This document shows positions 52,328 through 60,513 of a DNA stretch of 64,000 bases, piece by piece (the first letter of the stretch is position 1; the number at the start of each line of letters is the position of its first letter). A program made the translations under genes and the position numbers. Origin of the DNA: Candidatus Helarchaeota archaeon (GTDB lineage: Archaea; Asgardarchaeota; Lokiarchaeia; Helarchaeales; RDOG01); NCBI GenBank assembly GCA_019058315.1, contig JAHPZH010000003.1, positions 41,669-105,668 on the forward strand, in the 5' to 3' direction. A model generated the notes under the pieces. It did not search any database. It saw nothing but the letters and a program-made list of their open reading frames with translations, and was not told the DNA's origin.

Positions 52328-53464
52328 TTATAATAAGCTAATTTCAAAAATTACTCTTGCATATTCATATTTTGAATTTAATAAATTAAGAACTCTACTT
52401 ATAAACTTATATAGATTTTTAGAATATTGAAGTTTTTTGCGCTCATGAATAACCAAATTTTCGTAAATTCTTTCTCTTGTAGCATCAGGTTCATAATTAT
52501 GATCATCTAACCAATGGGAGGAGACTTTACAAACCTTTATAACATCTTCATCTGGAAATAATTTTCTATCTTTAAATGTGTCTTTATAAGTATTTATGGA
52601 TACACCCACCCTCTTTATGTAATAAGCGATTCCATGGGCATATCTACATAAACTTATAATATTTGAAGTCACTCTTGGATCTCTCATATTTGCACACTCT
52701 AGAATAGCAGCCCATGGGCTATTTGGATCCTCACTTTCTGGTATATTGTTAACTATTGCGATATTTATTATATCACTGAGATCAACATCAAAACCTCTTT
52801 TTAATTTCTTTTTAATTATATTTTTAAGATTTGATCCCTCCAAATACCCACCTGACCCAAAATTAAGACTTTGGAGGAGGTCATTAGACGCTATAAGTAT
52901 TGTAGACTTCCTTTTATTAGTCCATAGATCTTTCCATGTGACTTTCTTTTCCCATTCTCTTGTTATTTTATTTTTTTTCCAGCCAGTTTTCTTTAAGACA
53001 TATTCTAATAAAGTAGGACTTGGAAACCAAAAATCTATATCATCAGTTGATCTCTTTCGTCTCCAATCTCTTGTAGTTATATCCTCTAAATATAATCTAA
53101 TAGCACCTCTCAAAAAATTAAGTTGATTATTATCTTTTAATAATTCGGCAGCAATTCGGTGAAATTTATTAGCTGGAACCTCGGAAATTTCTTTAATTTT
53201 GTTTAAAATAATTTTTGCTTCATTAGCAGCAATATCAACAGGTACATTACCATCTGATGGATATTCTCTTGAACCTCCCTCTAGGAATTTTTGAAATAAT
53301 TCAAAGTCATCCTCGGGTATAACATATTTTGGATTATCGAATATTTCACTGGTAAAAACATAATGTGTATAGCCAAATTCATCATCATATTGTTTAATAA
53401 AATCGATAGTTCTTAGATTATCATTATAATCTACTGCGTTAGATTTATAACTCCAAACTTGCAT
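52328..53464 (-). CDS. Hypothetical protein with nucleotidyltransferase-like motif
   Basis: I do not recognise this 378-residue protein with certainty. The middle part, LRGAIRLYLEDITTRDW then RRKRSTDDIDFWFPSP, resembles the R-x-T-x-DIDF segment of minimal nucleotidyltransferases such as AbiEii, with two Asp for metal binding. The C-terminal 150 residues are helical and charged (YAHGIAYYIKRVGVSI, KFISRVLNLLNSKYEYA). No antitoxin-like partner is next to it. It could act in defence, but that rests on one motif. Confidence 0.65.
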   Translation of the reverse strand: MQVWSYKSNAVDYNDNLRTIDFIKQYDDEFGYTHYVFTSEIFDNPKYVIPEDDFELFQKFLEGGSREYPSDGNVPVDIAANEAKIILNKIKEISEVPANKFHRIAAELLKDNNQLNFLRGAIRLYLEDITTRDWRRKRSTDDIDFWFPSPTLLEYVLKKTGWKKNKITREWEKKVTWKDLWTNKRKSTILIASNDLLQSLNFGSGGYLEGSNLKNIIKKKLKRGFDVDLSDIINIAIVNNIPESEDPNSPWAAILECANMRDPRVTSNIISLCRYAHGIAYYIKRVGVSINTYKDTFKDRKLFPDEDVIKVCKVSSHWLDDHNYEPDATRERIYENLVIHERKKLQYSKNLYKFISRVLNLLNSKYEYARVIFEISLL

Positions 53465-53540
53465 TTTAGTTTCTTTTCCCCAAATATCAGGGTCTTATGT
53501 ATTATCTTTAGGATTTAATAGAAAAAAAAATTTAAAAACT

Positions 53541-54827
53541 TTATTTGATAAAATATGCATATTCGATTAATCTGTTAATTTTTCTAAATGATTTTTTATC
53601 TAATTTATTTTTTAGAGACTCCAATAATCTACGTCGAAATTCTATGCCTAAATGTGCAATTTCATCTCCAGGTTCTAAAAGACCTTCCAGGAGGGGCTGA
53701 ATATTTTTAGTATATTCTTCACTAAGTTCTTTATCTTGAAGAATAAGAGCCATTGTATCAATTAACAAATCCATAAATCCACTATGATATACCAGATGAT
53801 GCATTTTTTGGGAATTTTGGATTATTTCAAAGATTCTACTACATTTTCTTTGGTATTTTAATAAAAATGAAGCTGTATAATCAGATTTCTTCTTTGCTTT
53901 AATTAATGTTTCCGCAGCAAGTCTACCACTCATACGTGCATGCCAAATACCTTCATATGTAAAACGGTCAATAAATCCAGCCGCATCTCCAACTAGAATT
54001 ACTTTATTCCCGTATATATGTTCAAGAATACGATCAGGAATTGGTGCAGCCCATATATGCTTTCCTTCGAACTCAATCGGTTTAGCGCCTTCAAGTTTGG
54101 GACGAATGATTGGATGGTGCTTTAAAACTTCTTGAAAGTGTTTGATATCAACATTTTTATTGCACATTCCTACAGATACACCCTCTTTTTTAGTAAAAAT
54201 CCAAGTATATCCATGAGAAGCAATTTGTGAATTAAAGAATAATTCATATACTCCACCACCAAATCTTTCTTCTACTACATGACTGGGTAAATAATATTCA
54301 GCCTGAATCGCTTGTTCAATTTCTAATGGTCGATCAATTTTTAATTTTCGATGTAATTTATTACCATGGACTCCTGTTGCAATAACAATTGCGTCCCCCT
54401 TTATCCGCTTTATATGTGAATTTGATTTTACTTCAACCTCAACGAAATCCTTGTGACATGAAATATTAAATACCTCAGAATTAGTTTCAATTATCGCTCC
54501 ACTTCTTATCGCTTTTTCTCTCAAATAACAATCTAATCGATTTCGGTATGTAAGTTGCCCAATTTTTGTTGAATTATTATCACTTTTTAAATCTACAAAT
54601 TCAGTAGGACCATGTAATATTAAATGATCAACGTCCCTTTCAATAATTTCCGGAGGTAACGAGCCGAAATCTAATTCGTTATGCCACATTAAACCCCCAG
54701 CACATGCTTTATATCGATTATTATCACCTTTTTCAAATAAAATGACATCCACACCATTTTTAGCTAAAAATTCTGCACAAGTTGCTCCTCCAGGTCCCCC
54801 ACCAGCTATAATTACATCATATTTCAT
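53541..54827 (-). CDS. Geranylgeranyl-reductase family FAD protein
   Basis: The 428-residue protein has the FAD fold DVIIAGGGPGGATCAEFLAKNG, the family motif YKACAGGLMWHNE (KxCxGGL), TYRNRLDCYLREKA and VILVGDAAGFIDRFTYEGI. In archaea these enzymes saturate the isoprenoid chains of membrane lipids or of quinones and cofactors; the C-terminal region is typical in length. Which isoprenoid it reduces is not clear. Three tandem dyad operators lie just upstream, the densest cluster in the window, so it is probably strongly controlled by the same factor as the sulfur genes. Confidence 0.88.
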   Translation of the reverse strand: MKYDVIIAGGGPGGATCAEFLAKNGVDVILFEKGDNNRYKACAGGLMWHNELDFGSLPPEIIERDVDHLILHGPTEFVDLKSDNNSTKIGQLTYRNRLDCYLREKAIRSGAIIETNSEVFNISCHKDFVEVEVKSNSHIKRIKGDAIVIATGVHGNKLHRKLKIDRPLEIEQAIQAEYYLPSHVVEERFGGGVYELFFNSQIASHGYTWIFTKKEGVSVGMCNKNVDIKHFQEVLKHHPIIRPKLEGAKPIEFEGKHIWAAPIPDRILEHIYGNKVILVGDAAGFIDRFTYEGIWHARMSGRLAAETLIKAKKKSDYTASFLLKYQRKCSRIFEIIQNSQKMHHLVYHSGFMDLLIDTMALILQDKELSEEYTKNIQPLLEGLLEPGDEIAHLGIEFRRRLLESLKNKLDKKSFRKINRLIEYAYFIK

Positions 54828-54840
54828 AAATAAACCTCAT

Positions 54841-54880
54841 ATTACATTGTTATATTTACATTGTTATATGACAATGTTAT
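54841..54880. promoter_or_regulatory. Three tandem dyad operators
   Basis: Copies at 54841-54853 (ATTAC-ATT-GTTAT), 54855-54867 (TTTAC-ATT-GTTAT) and 54868-54880 (ATGAC-AAT-GTTAT) lie 14 bp or more upstream of the geranylgeranyl-reductase family gene. The copies are 13-14 bp apart, so neighbours face different sides of the helix. Confidence 0.6.
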
Positions 54881-55029
54881 TATATAAGTATTTTCTTTAT
54901 TGTAACAAATCAGAAAATTAGGGAAAAGTTGCTCTTTGCTTTTTATTGTTAATTATTTGAATTATTGATAGATACTGAAATCTCATTAATATGATGCAAT
55001 ATTTTATATATGATAAAGTATTATATATT

Positions 55030-55042
55030 ATAACACTGTTAT
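55030..55042. promoter_or_regulatory. Dyad operator copy (ATAAC-ACT-GTTAT)
   Basis: This perfect copy matches the most common core and lies 36 bp upstream of a 39-residue small reading frame. Confidence 0.6.
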
Positions 55043-55078
55043 AATATTAAAGAAAAATAAAAATAAGGATTGATTAAA

Positions 55079-55198
55079 ATGATGGCTACACTTGAAAATG
55101 TTGTTTATGCATACACTCTTTTAGATTCGGATTATAAGGAAATAAATATAATTTTGGAATTCATTGAATTCATATTCAATTTAAATAATTTTTTTTAA
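55079..55198 (+). CDS. 39-residue small protein under a dyad operator
   Basis: The frame begins ATGATGGCTACA and encodes 39 residues, rich in Glu, Asp and aromatic residues, ending IFNLNNFF. It has an AAGGAT near the start and a perfect operator 36 bp upstream. No family is recognised. It may be a genuine small protein of the sulfur/redox set or the 5' remnant of a lost gene. The next gene, a ferredoxin on the opposite strand, ends 21 bp after its stop. Confidence 0.4.
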   Translation: MMATLENVVYAYTLLDSDYKEINIILEFIEFIFNLNNFF

Positions 55199-55219
55199 TT
55201 TAATTATTTTTGGAATCCT

Positions 55220-55408
55220 CTAATCCACAACTATAGAAATTGCTTTTTTCGGACATTTTTCTACACAAAGAAAACAATGAACACAATTTTCTTTACGAAT
55301 ACGTTCCACTTTTTTTGTTTTTTCATTCAACTTATAGACCGATCTAAGACAAAAATCTTCACATAGACCACAACCATTACATTTTTCTGGATCAACTTTT
55401 ATCTTCAT
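55220..55408 (-). CDS. Small two-cluster 4Fe-4S ferredoxin
   Basis: The 62-residue protein is almost only two 4Fe-4S motifs, CNGCGLCEDFCLRSV and CVHCFLCVEKCPKKA, with the standard strand IKVDPEKCNGCG at the start. It is a typical low-potential electron carrier of anaerobes. It has no operon partner on its strand and converges with the small reading frame above. Confidence 0.92.
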   Translation of the reverse strand: MKIKVDPEKCNGCGLCEDFCLRSVYKLNEKTKKVERIRKENCVHCFLCVEKCPKKAISIVVD

Positions 55409-55552
55409 ATTATAACCTTAGAATGGTTGAATACGAATAGATTTTTATCCCATTTGACAATTTTTAATCCTTTTTTATGAATTTTAAACAAAATAATTAA
55501 ATTTATTTTCTATTTTAATTAATAAAAAAAGTATTTTTAAGGAGGACTTTTA

Positions 55553-55990
55553 ATGACAGATGAATTTAAAACTAAGGTTAAACTACAATTAGAGAAAGAT
55601 ATGATCTTTAAATGTGATATGGGAGATTTAAAAGTTGAAGAATGTTATATAGATGAGACAAACGCAGATCAAGTTGAAATGTGGGGTCCAAATCCTACAA
55701 TGTTATTAGCCTCTGCTGTATTAGGTTGTTTAAGTGCAAGTTTTGTATTTTGTTTAAAGAAAAAGAATTTAATATTGGATGATTTAAAAGCGGAAGCTGA
55801 GCTCATTGGTGGTAGGAATGAAAAAGGATTTTTAAGAGTTAAGGAAATTAATGTAAAATTAAATCCTAAAACAGACAATGAAGAAGTAAGAAAAAGAATG
55901 CAAACATGTCTTAAAATTTTTGAACAATTTTGTACGGTTACACAATCTGTAAGAAACGGAATTAAAGTTAACGTAGATGTAAATTTATAA
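55553..55990 (+). CDS. OsmC-family protein
   Basis: The 145-residue protein has the OsmC pattern: a nucleus of strands near the start, GPNPTMLLASAVLGCLSASFVFCLKKKNL with the first peroxidatic-site Cys position, LDDLKAEAELIGG, and FEQFCTVTQSVRNGIKVNV with the second Cys (C-TVTQ). OsmC proteins reduce organic hydroperoxides or handle thiols such as persulfides. The two-Cys layout is conserved here. An AAGGAGG precedes the ATG. It fits the oxidative and sulfur-stress content of the window. Confidence 0.9.
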   Translation: MTDEFKTKVKLQLEKDMIFKCDMGDLKVEECYIDETNADQVEMWGPNPTMLLASAVLGCLSASFVFCLKKKNLILDDLKAEAELIGGRNEKGFLRVKEINVKLNPKTDNEEVRKRMQTCLKIFEQFCTVTQSVRNGIKVNVDVNL

Positions 55991-56075
55991 ATAATAAAAT
56001 TAAACCATTTTTTTTACCAAAACAAATTTCACTTAAAAAATTAGAAAAATAAGTAGTTATAAATATTAATTTCAT

Positions 56076-56192
56076 CTACGAAATAAGTGTCATCGGTTGG
56101 CCACAACAGACTAATTCTCCAGCCCCAGCTTCTTTAACTTCGACTACATTACCACAGACTTCGCATTTATAAATTTCTCCAACATTTGTCAT
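56076..56192 (-). CDS. Desulforedoxin
   Basis: This 38-residue protein is too short for most gene callers but is a clear desulforedoxin: Y8-K-C10-x2-C13-[13 protein letters not shown] and C29-C30-GQPM. The four cysteines bind one iron in the rubredoxin-like Dx fold, as in free desulforedoxin or the N-domain of desulfoferrodoxin. It transfers electrons, for example to rubrerythrin, flavodiiron protein or superoxide reductase. No superoxide reductase domain follows, so it stands alone. An AGGTTGA precedes the ATG. Confidence 0.85.
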   Translation of the reverse strand: MTNVGEIYKCEVCGNVVEVKEAGAGELVCCGQPMTLIS

Positions 56193-56252
56193 TATAATTC
56201 AACCTATAGAATTTTGGTTAATAATTCATAGAAAATTTAAATAAATAATTTA

Positions 56253-57206
56253 TTATTTTTTAAGAGATCTAATCATTTCCTTAATCATTTTAATCATTCT
56301 TTCTTTTTCCATAAACTTATTTGTCCATTCATGAATCTCATCTCCAAGAGCATCATATCCATGAAAAGCTCCCATGATACCACCTGCAATGCACCCTGTA
56401 GAGTCACTATCTCCATCATGATTGACAGATAAAATTAACATTTTTTTAAAGTCTGCACTTTTTGGGAATTTCATACAACAATAAAGGGCAATTCCCACAG
56501 CTTCCTCACCAACCCATCCCCTTCCAATACTTTTAATAGCTTCTTCCGTATTTTGATTTTTCAAAACTTTAACTGCTGTATTAATTGCATTACAAAACTC
56601 TGTTCTTCCAGGTTCAGGGACATTATCTACAAAATTTTTTACTTTTTCTGGCCAAAGTTTTATATCAGTTTTATTAACTGCTAGTCTTACTAAATATGCA
56701 GCACCTACAGCTGCAGCTATAGCAGTTGGGTGAGCATGAGTTATTATTGAAGAGTTATATGCCACTTTATATAATTTATCAAGATCCGAGAAATATAATC
56801 CTATGGGAGCTACACGCATAGCAGACCCACATCCCTTACTATTCTTAATACCCGATTCCCACCATTTTTTATTCGGATCATTTTTATATTTAAATACTCC
56901 CATCCTACAGGTGTTACCGGGTGCATATCCAGGATTATCTAACCAATTTATAAATTCATCAGCAATTTGAGTTGATATTTCTTCCACGCTAAGATGATGG
57001 TTCTTAATCAGAGCTCTTGCCACTGCAAATGTCATTTCTGTATCATCTGTCCAAATAGCATTCCTTGGTATTTTTGTAATCCCCTTAGGACCATAGAATT
57101 CTCTTATTTGTATTAATTGTTTGAATTCAATAGGTTTACCTAACGCATCGCCTAAAGCAAGTCCCCACATAGATCCTCTTATAAAATCGGAAATATTATT
57201 CATCAT
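56253..57206 (-). CDS. ADP-ribosylglycohydrolase (DraG family)
   Basis: The 317-residue protein has all DraG metal-binding signatures: GLALGDALGKPIEF near the start, WTDDTEMT in the first third and NHDGDSDSTGCIAGGIMGA near the C-terminus. It removes ADP-ribose from proteins, nucleic acids or small molecules using Mg ions. A small membrane protein gene ends 20 bp upstream on the same strand and may be co-transcribed. No ADP-ribosyltransferase is nearby. Confidence 0.93.
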   Translation of the reverse strand: MMNNISDFIRGSMWGLALGDALGKPIEFKQLIQIREFYGPKGITKIPRNAIWTDDTEMTFAVARALIKNHHLSVEEISTQIADEFINWLDNPGYAPGNTCRMGVFKYKNDPNKKWWESGIKNSKGCGSAMRVAPIGLYFSDLDKLYKVAYNSSIITHAHPTAIAAAVGAAYLVRLAVNKTDIKLWPEKVKNFVDNVPEPGRTEFCNAINTAVKVLKNQNTEEAIKSIGRGWVGEEAVGIALYCCMKFPKSADFKKMLILSVNHDGDSDSTGCIAGGIMGAFHGYDALGDEIHEWTNKFMEKERMIKMIKEMIRSLKK

Positions 57207-57226
57207 TATAACTCTTTAATAACAAT

Positions 57227-57412
57227 TCAATTATCACGCATATATGGTTCTATAATCATCGATATACCAGCTATAATACATCCTATAGCAAAACCCCACC
57301 ATATAAAAACCATAAGTTCTTCTGAAGGTATTAAGAACCAAATAACGATTAATATACCAAGAATCAACCAAATAAAGCCCGTAATTATCTGTAATCGTGC
57401 GGAATTGTTCAT
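57227..57412 (-). CDS. Small two-helix membrane protein
   Basis: The 61-residue protein has two hydrophobic helices (about residues 8-27 and 33-53) joined by a short PSEE turn and ends in a charged EPYMRDN tail. No family is recognised. It is 20 bp upstream of the ADP-ribosylglycohydrolase gene and probably in its transcript. Another frame across the same bases is a shadow. Confidence 0.65.
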   Translation of the reverse strand: MNNSARLQIITGFIWLILGILIVIWFLIPSEELMVFIWWGFAIGCIIAGISMIIEPYMRDN

Positions 57413-57483
57413 AAAACAAAATTTGTACCATTTTATTTAATTATATCTGTATTTTTAAATAAGTTCTTTCTTCTAATATAAAC

Positions 57484-58095
57484 ATGAAGAACTTTACTGT
57501 TTTAGGTATTTCTGGTAGTCCACGTATTGCAGCAACAGATTATGTTATAAATTATGCATTAGATCTGATTAAAGAAAAGGAAAATGCAGAGATTCTTTAT
57601 TTTTCTGTTGCAAAAAAGAAAATTAATTTCTGTATTCACTGTGATTACTGTGTAGAAAATAAAAGAGGATGCATACATAAGGACGATATACAAGATCTTT
57701 ATCCATTAATGGAAAAAGCAGACGCTTGGATTATTGGGACTCCAATATACCAAGGATCTGTTTCGGCACAAATAAAAGCAATTTTAGATCGTTGTAGAGC
57801 ACCTGTGGCTAAGAATCTAAAGGTCTTTGAAAATAAAGTTGGAGCTGCAATTGGAATAGGTGGTGACCGCTTAGGAGGTCAAGAAATTGCGATTCAAACA
57901 ATTTTAAACTTTTATATCATAAATGAAATGATACCAGTAGGTGGTGGTTCATTTGGAGCCAATTTGGGAGGAACTATTTGGTCTAAAGATAAAATGGCTC
58001 AAGGTGCTGCAGAAGATGAAGAGGGGAAAAGAAGTGTACGAAAAATGGTTAAAAGATTAGTTAGTACTATAAAAATGATTAAAAAAATTGAGTAG
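57484..58095 (+). CDS. Iron-sulfur flavoprotein
   Basis: The 203-residue protein has the flavodoxin-like FMN loop GISGSPRIAATDYVI and the ISF cluster motif C-x2-C-x2-C-x6-C in FCIHCDYCVENKRGC, followed by GTPIYQGSVSAQIKAILDRC. ISF proteins move electrons between ferredoxin and oxygen, peroxide or other acceptors in anaerobes. The AfpA-type flavoprotein gene starts 10 bp later. In Archaeoglobus, AfpA has been linked to ferredoxin and ISF electron flow, so the pair makes sense. Confidence 0.92.
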   Translation: MKNFTVLGISGSPRIAATDYVINYALDLIKEKENAEILYFSVAKKKINFCIHCDYCVENKRGCIHKDDIQDLYPLMEKADAWIIGTPIYQGSVSAQIKAILDRCRAPVAKNLKVFENKVGAAIGIGGDRLGGQEIAIQTILNFYIINEMIPVGGGSFGANLGGTIWSKDKMAQGAAEDEEGKRSVRKMVKRLVSTIKMIKKIE

Positions 58096-58105
58096 AGGAA
58101 TTTAT

Positions 58106-58651
58106 ATGGCATTAAAGATCTGTTGGGGAATAACAGGTGCAGGTGATTACCTTTTAGAGACTTTTAATGTTATGAAAGAAATTAAGCAAAAATATAATGC
58201 TAAAATTACGGTAATTATTTCAGAACAAGGGGTCTTTGTCTTAAAATGGTACAAGATGTTTGAAGGTATACAAGCAGAATTTAAAGATGTTAGAATTGAA
58301 AAAGGACCAAATATACCCTTTATTATTGGTCCACTTCAAACTGGAACCTATAAATTTCTTTTTATTTCACCCTTATCTGGAAATTCAACTGCTAAAGCAG
58401 CTTACGGAATTGCAGATAGCTTAATTACTAATGCAATTGCTCAAACAATGAAGGGTGGTATTCCTGTCTATGTCTATCCTGTAGATCAAAAAGCAGGAGA
58501 ATTCACAACAATACTTCCAAATGGAAAAAAATTAACTTTAAAATCTAGAAAACTTGATTTAGAATTAGTAGAAAAACTTCGAAAAATGGAAGGAATTTTT
58601 GTTCTATCTCATCCAAAAGAAATTACTAACGTTATTGAGAAATTGATTTAA
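58106..58651 (+). CDS. afpA: Archaeoflavoprotein AfpA-like
   Basis: The protein (181 residues) shows the AfpA/DmrB flavoprotein pattern: KICWGITGAGDYLLETFNVM, KITVIISEQGVFVLKWY, FIISPLSGNSTAKAAYGIADSLITNA and GIPVYVYPVDQ. It binds FMN and takes electrons from ferredoxin; the related DmrB reduces dihydromethanopterin. I chose the ATG at 58106 with GAGGAA upstream. It follows the iron-sulfur flavoprotein and is probably its partner. Confidence 0.85.
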   Translation: MALKICWGITGAGDYLLETFNVMKEIKQKYNAKITVIISEQGVFVLKWYKMFEGIQAEFKDVRIEKGPNIPFIIGPLQTGTYKFLFISPLSGNSTAKAAYGIADSLITNAIAQTMKGGIPVYVYPVDQKAGEFTTILPNGKKLTLKSRKLDLELVEKLRKMEGIFVLSHPKEITNVIEKLI

Positions 58652-58667
58652 TATTATCCTTAGTAAC

Positions 58668-59156
58668 TCAGAGATTAAGTTCGAACATTTGTTCTTTGAC
58701 CGTAACACCCCATTGATTTCCATCTTGTTCTAAACTTAATACAAATCCGTTTTTTTCATATAGATGGCGAGCTATATCTAATCCAGAGAAGGTCCATAAG
58801 TAAATTCGTTTAAATTTATTTTTTTTACAGAATTTAATCGCTTCATCAAGTAATTTATTTCCAATTCCATAGCCTTGATATTTAGGTGAGACAATAAACC
58901 ATCTCAGATGCGCACCTTCATTATCAAACTTGATTCCATCTACGGCAATTGAGCCCACGATTTTATTTTCAACAATAGCTAACCAAAAACCATCTCTAAC
59001 CTTATTAAATCTGTTTAAAAATTCTGAAATTTCAGTTGCTACTTTTGATTCGAAAAATAAACCAAATCCTGAATGTTTATTATAATAGATAGCATGTAAC
59101 TCCGTTACTCGTCCAATAGCACCAGGTCTATAACCAGTAATTTTAACTTCATACAA
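58668..59156 (-). CDS. GNAT-family N-acetyltransferase
   Basis: The 162-residue protein has the GNAT acetyl-CoA motif LRWFIVSPKYQGYGIGNKLLDEAI (QGYGIG), followed by RIYLWTFSGLDIARHLYEKNGF. This resembles the MarR-associated/phosphinothricin-type GNATs with an N-terminal YRPGAIGRVTELHAIYY segment. It starts with TTG supported by GGTGAT at normal spacing. The substrate is unknown. Confidence 0.85.
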   Translation of the reverse strand: MYEVKITGYRPGAIGRVTELHAIYYNKHSGFGLFFESKVATEISEFLNRFNKVRDGFWLAIVENKIVGSIAVDGIKFDNEGAHLRWFIVSPKYQGYGIGNKLLDEAIKFCKKNKFKRIYLWTFSGLDIARHLYEKNGFVLSLEQDGNQWGVTVKEQMFELNL

Positions 59157-59220
59157 TAAATATCACCAATTAGAGAGAATAATTTAAAATTAATGATAAA
59201 AAATAGGGAAATTGGAGGCT

Positions 59221-60513
59221 TTAATCAAATTTTCTTAAGTCAACTATTTCTTCTTTGCCCTTAATTTCTCCAGGTTTGACAAATTCGACATTTGGTTTTA
59301 GAATAATCGCATCTGCTAATTCTTTATTAATCTCATTTAAGGGTAGTGAGCTTGGATCTCCATCAAATTCTACTTTTATTACGAATTCATCACTGATATT
59401 ATCCGGTCGAGTAACAACAACTTGAAACTTCTTTAATCCGTGTTTTTTAAGCACATTTTTTACTTGTTTGGGATGTAAAAACTGACCTTTTACCTTGATT
59501 ATTTGATTTACTCTACCTAACCATCTTTCAAGTTTAGGTGATGTCCTACCGCAACCACATATAGCTTCATCCATTACTCTGGATGCATCACCTGTGCAGA
59601 ATCTGATGAATGGAATAGCACGTCGATATGGAACTGTTACTATAACCTCCCCACGTTCACCAGGAGGAAGTGATTCTTTAGTGTTAGGATCTACAATCTC
59701 CGTAACCATAGTTTCTTCTAAATGCATTCCTTGTGCTAAACCGCATTCTCTTCCAATAATTCCTAAATCTGCAATCCCATAAACTTGTCTAGCCATCATA
59801 TCAAATGTATCTTCAAGATTTTTTCGTAGAGATTCAGGTAATGGTTCTGCTGTGAAACAACCCACATCAATTGATAACTCTTCCTTTGTGTTTACTCCTT
59901 GTTTATTAGCTTTTTTACCTAACTTACCAAGAAAGCTAGGAGTTCCAATAAATCCGGTAACGTTTAATTGTTTCATTAATTCAATTTGGACATCAGTCTT
60001 ACCCGTCCCCATTGGAATGGATATAGCACCTATCAAATTTACACCTTGAGTGAAACCCAGACCTGCTGGAACACCAGCGAAAGAGAAAGTAACATTTACA
60101 ATATCTCCTTTTCGAAAACCATTACAATAAAGGGCTTTGCAAAGCGAATTTCCAACTGATGTCATAGCTTTTATACTAAAACCTTCTAATAATGGACCCG
60201 GAGATCTAAAAACTACATTTAAATCATTGAGTGGGATTGCCAATAAACCTCCAAATGGGGGATTATTTTTTTGAATTTCGACTAATTCTGATTTTTCAGT
60301 AAGGGGAACATTATAGAAATCTTCAAGAGTCTTAATATCAATTGGTTTTATACCAGCTGCATCGAATTTGTCATGATAATATTTTGTGTTGTTGTAAGCA
60401 TATTCACAAAATTCACGAATTAATTTCTCTTGAAATTCTTTTTGTTCTTTTCTAGGCATGGTTTCATGTTTTTCATCATAATATCCTATCATTCTTTCTT
60501 CTCGAGAAACCAT
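59221..60513 (-). CDS. PaaK-like phenylacetate-CoA ligase family enzyme
   Basis: The 430-residue protein resembles phenylacetate-CoA ligases. It has the PLTEKSELVEIQ start region, SVGNSLCKAL, a GTPSFLGKL motif, YGIADLGIIGREC near the adenine loop and a C-terminal lid with GRVNQIIKVKGQFLHPKQV (the KVKG/RG..FP motif and catalytic-lysine side). The usual Ser/Gly-rich SGTTG phosphate loop is weak (SVGNSL), so activity as a ligase is likely but its substrate, an aryl or acyl acid, is not clear. It directly follows a shorter paralog. Confidence 0.8.
   Translation of the reverse strand: MVSREERMIGYYDEKHETMPRKEQKEFQEKLIREFCEYAYNNTKYYHDKFDAAGIKPIDIKTLEDFYNVPLTEKSELVEIQKNNPPFGGLLAIPLNDLNVVFRSPGPLLEGFSIKAMTSVGNSLCKALYCNGFRKGDIVNVTFSFAGVPAGLGFTQGVNLIGAISIPMGTGKTDVQIELMKQLNVTGFIGTPSFLGKLGKKANKQGVNTKEELSIDVGCFTAEPLPESLRKNLEDTFDMMARQVYGIADLGIIGRECGLAQGMHLEETMVTEIVDPNTKESLPPGERGEVIVTVPYRRAIPFIRFCTGDASRVMDEAICGCGRTSPKLERWLGRVNQIIKVKGQFLHPKQVKNVLKKHGLKKFQVVVTRPDNISDEFVIKVEFDGDPSSLPLNEINKELADAIILKPNVEFVKPGEIKGKEEIVDLRKFD

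Noticed and set aside
10681..55042. SurR binding sites (GTTn3AAC)
   Set aside because: The half-sites are in the opposite order (AAC-N3-GTT), so the dyad is not the SurR element.
57234..57431. Second minus-strand frame over the small membrane protein
   Set aside because: It overlaps the two-helix membrane protein in another frame, is Tyr-rich and irregular, and has no Shine-Dalgarno.
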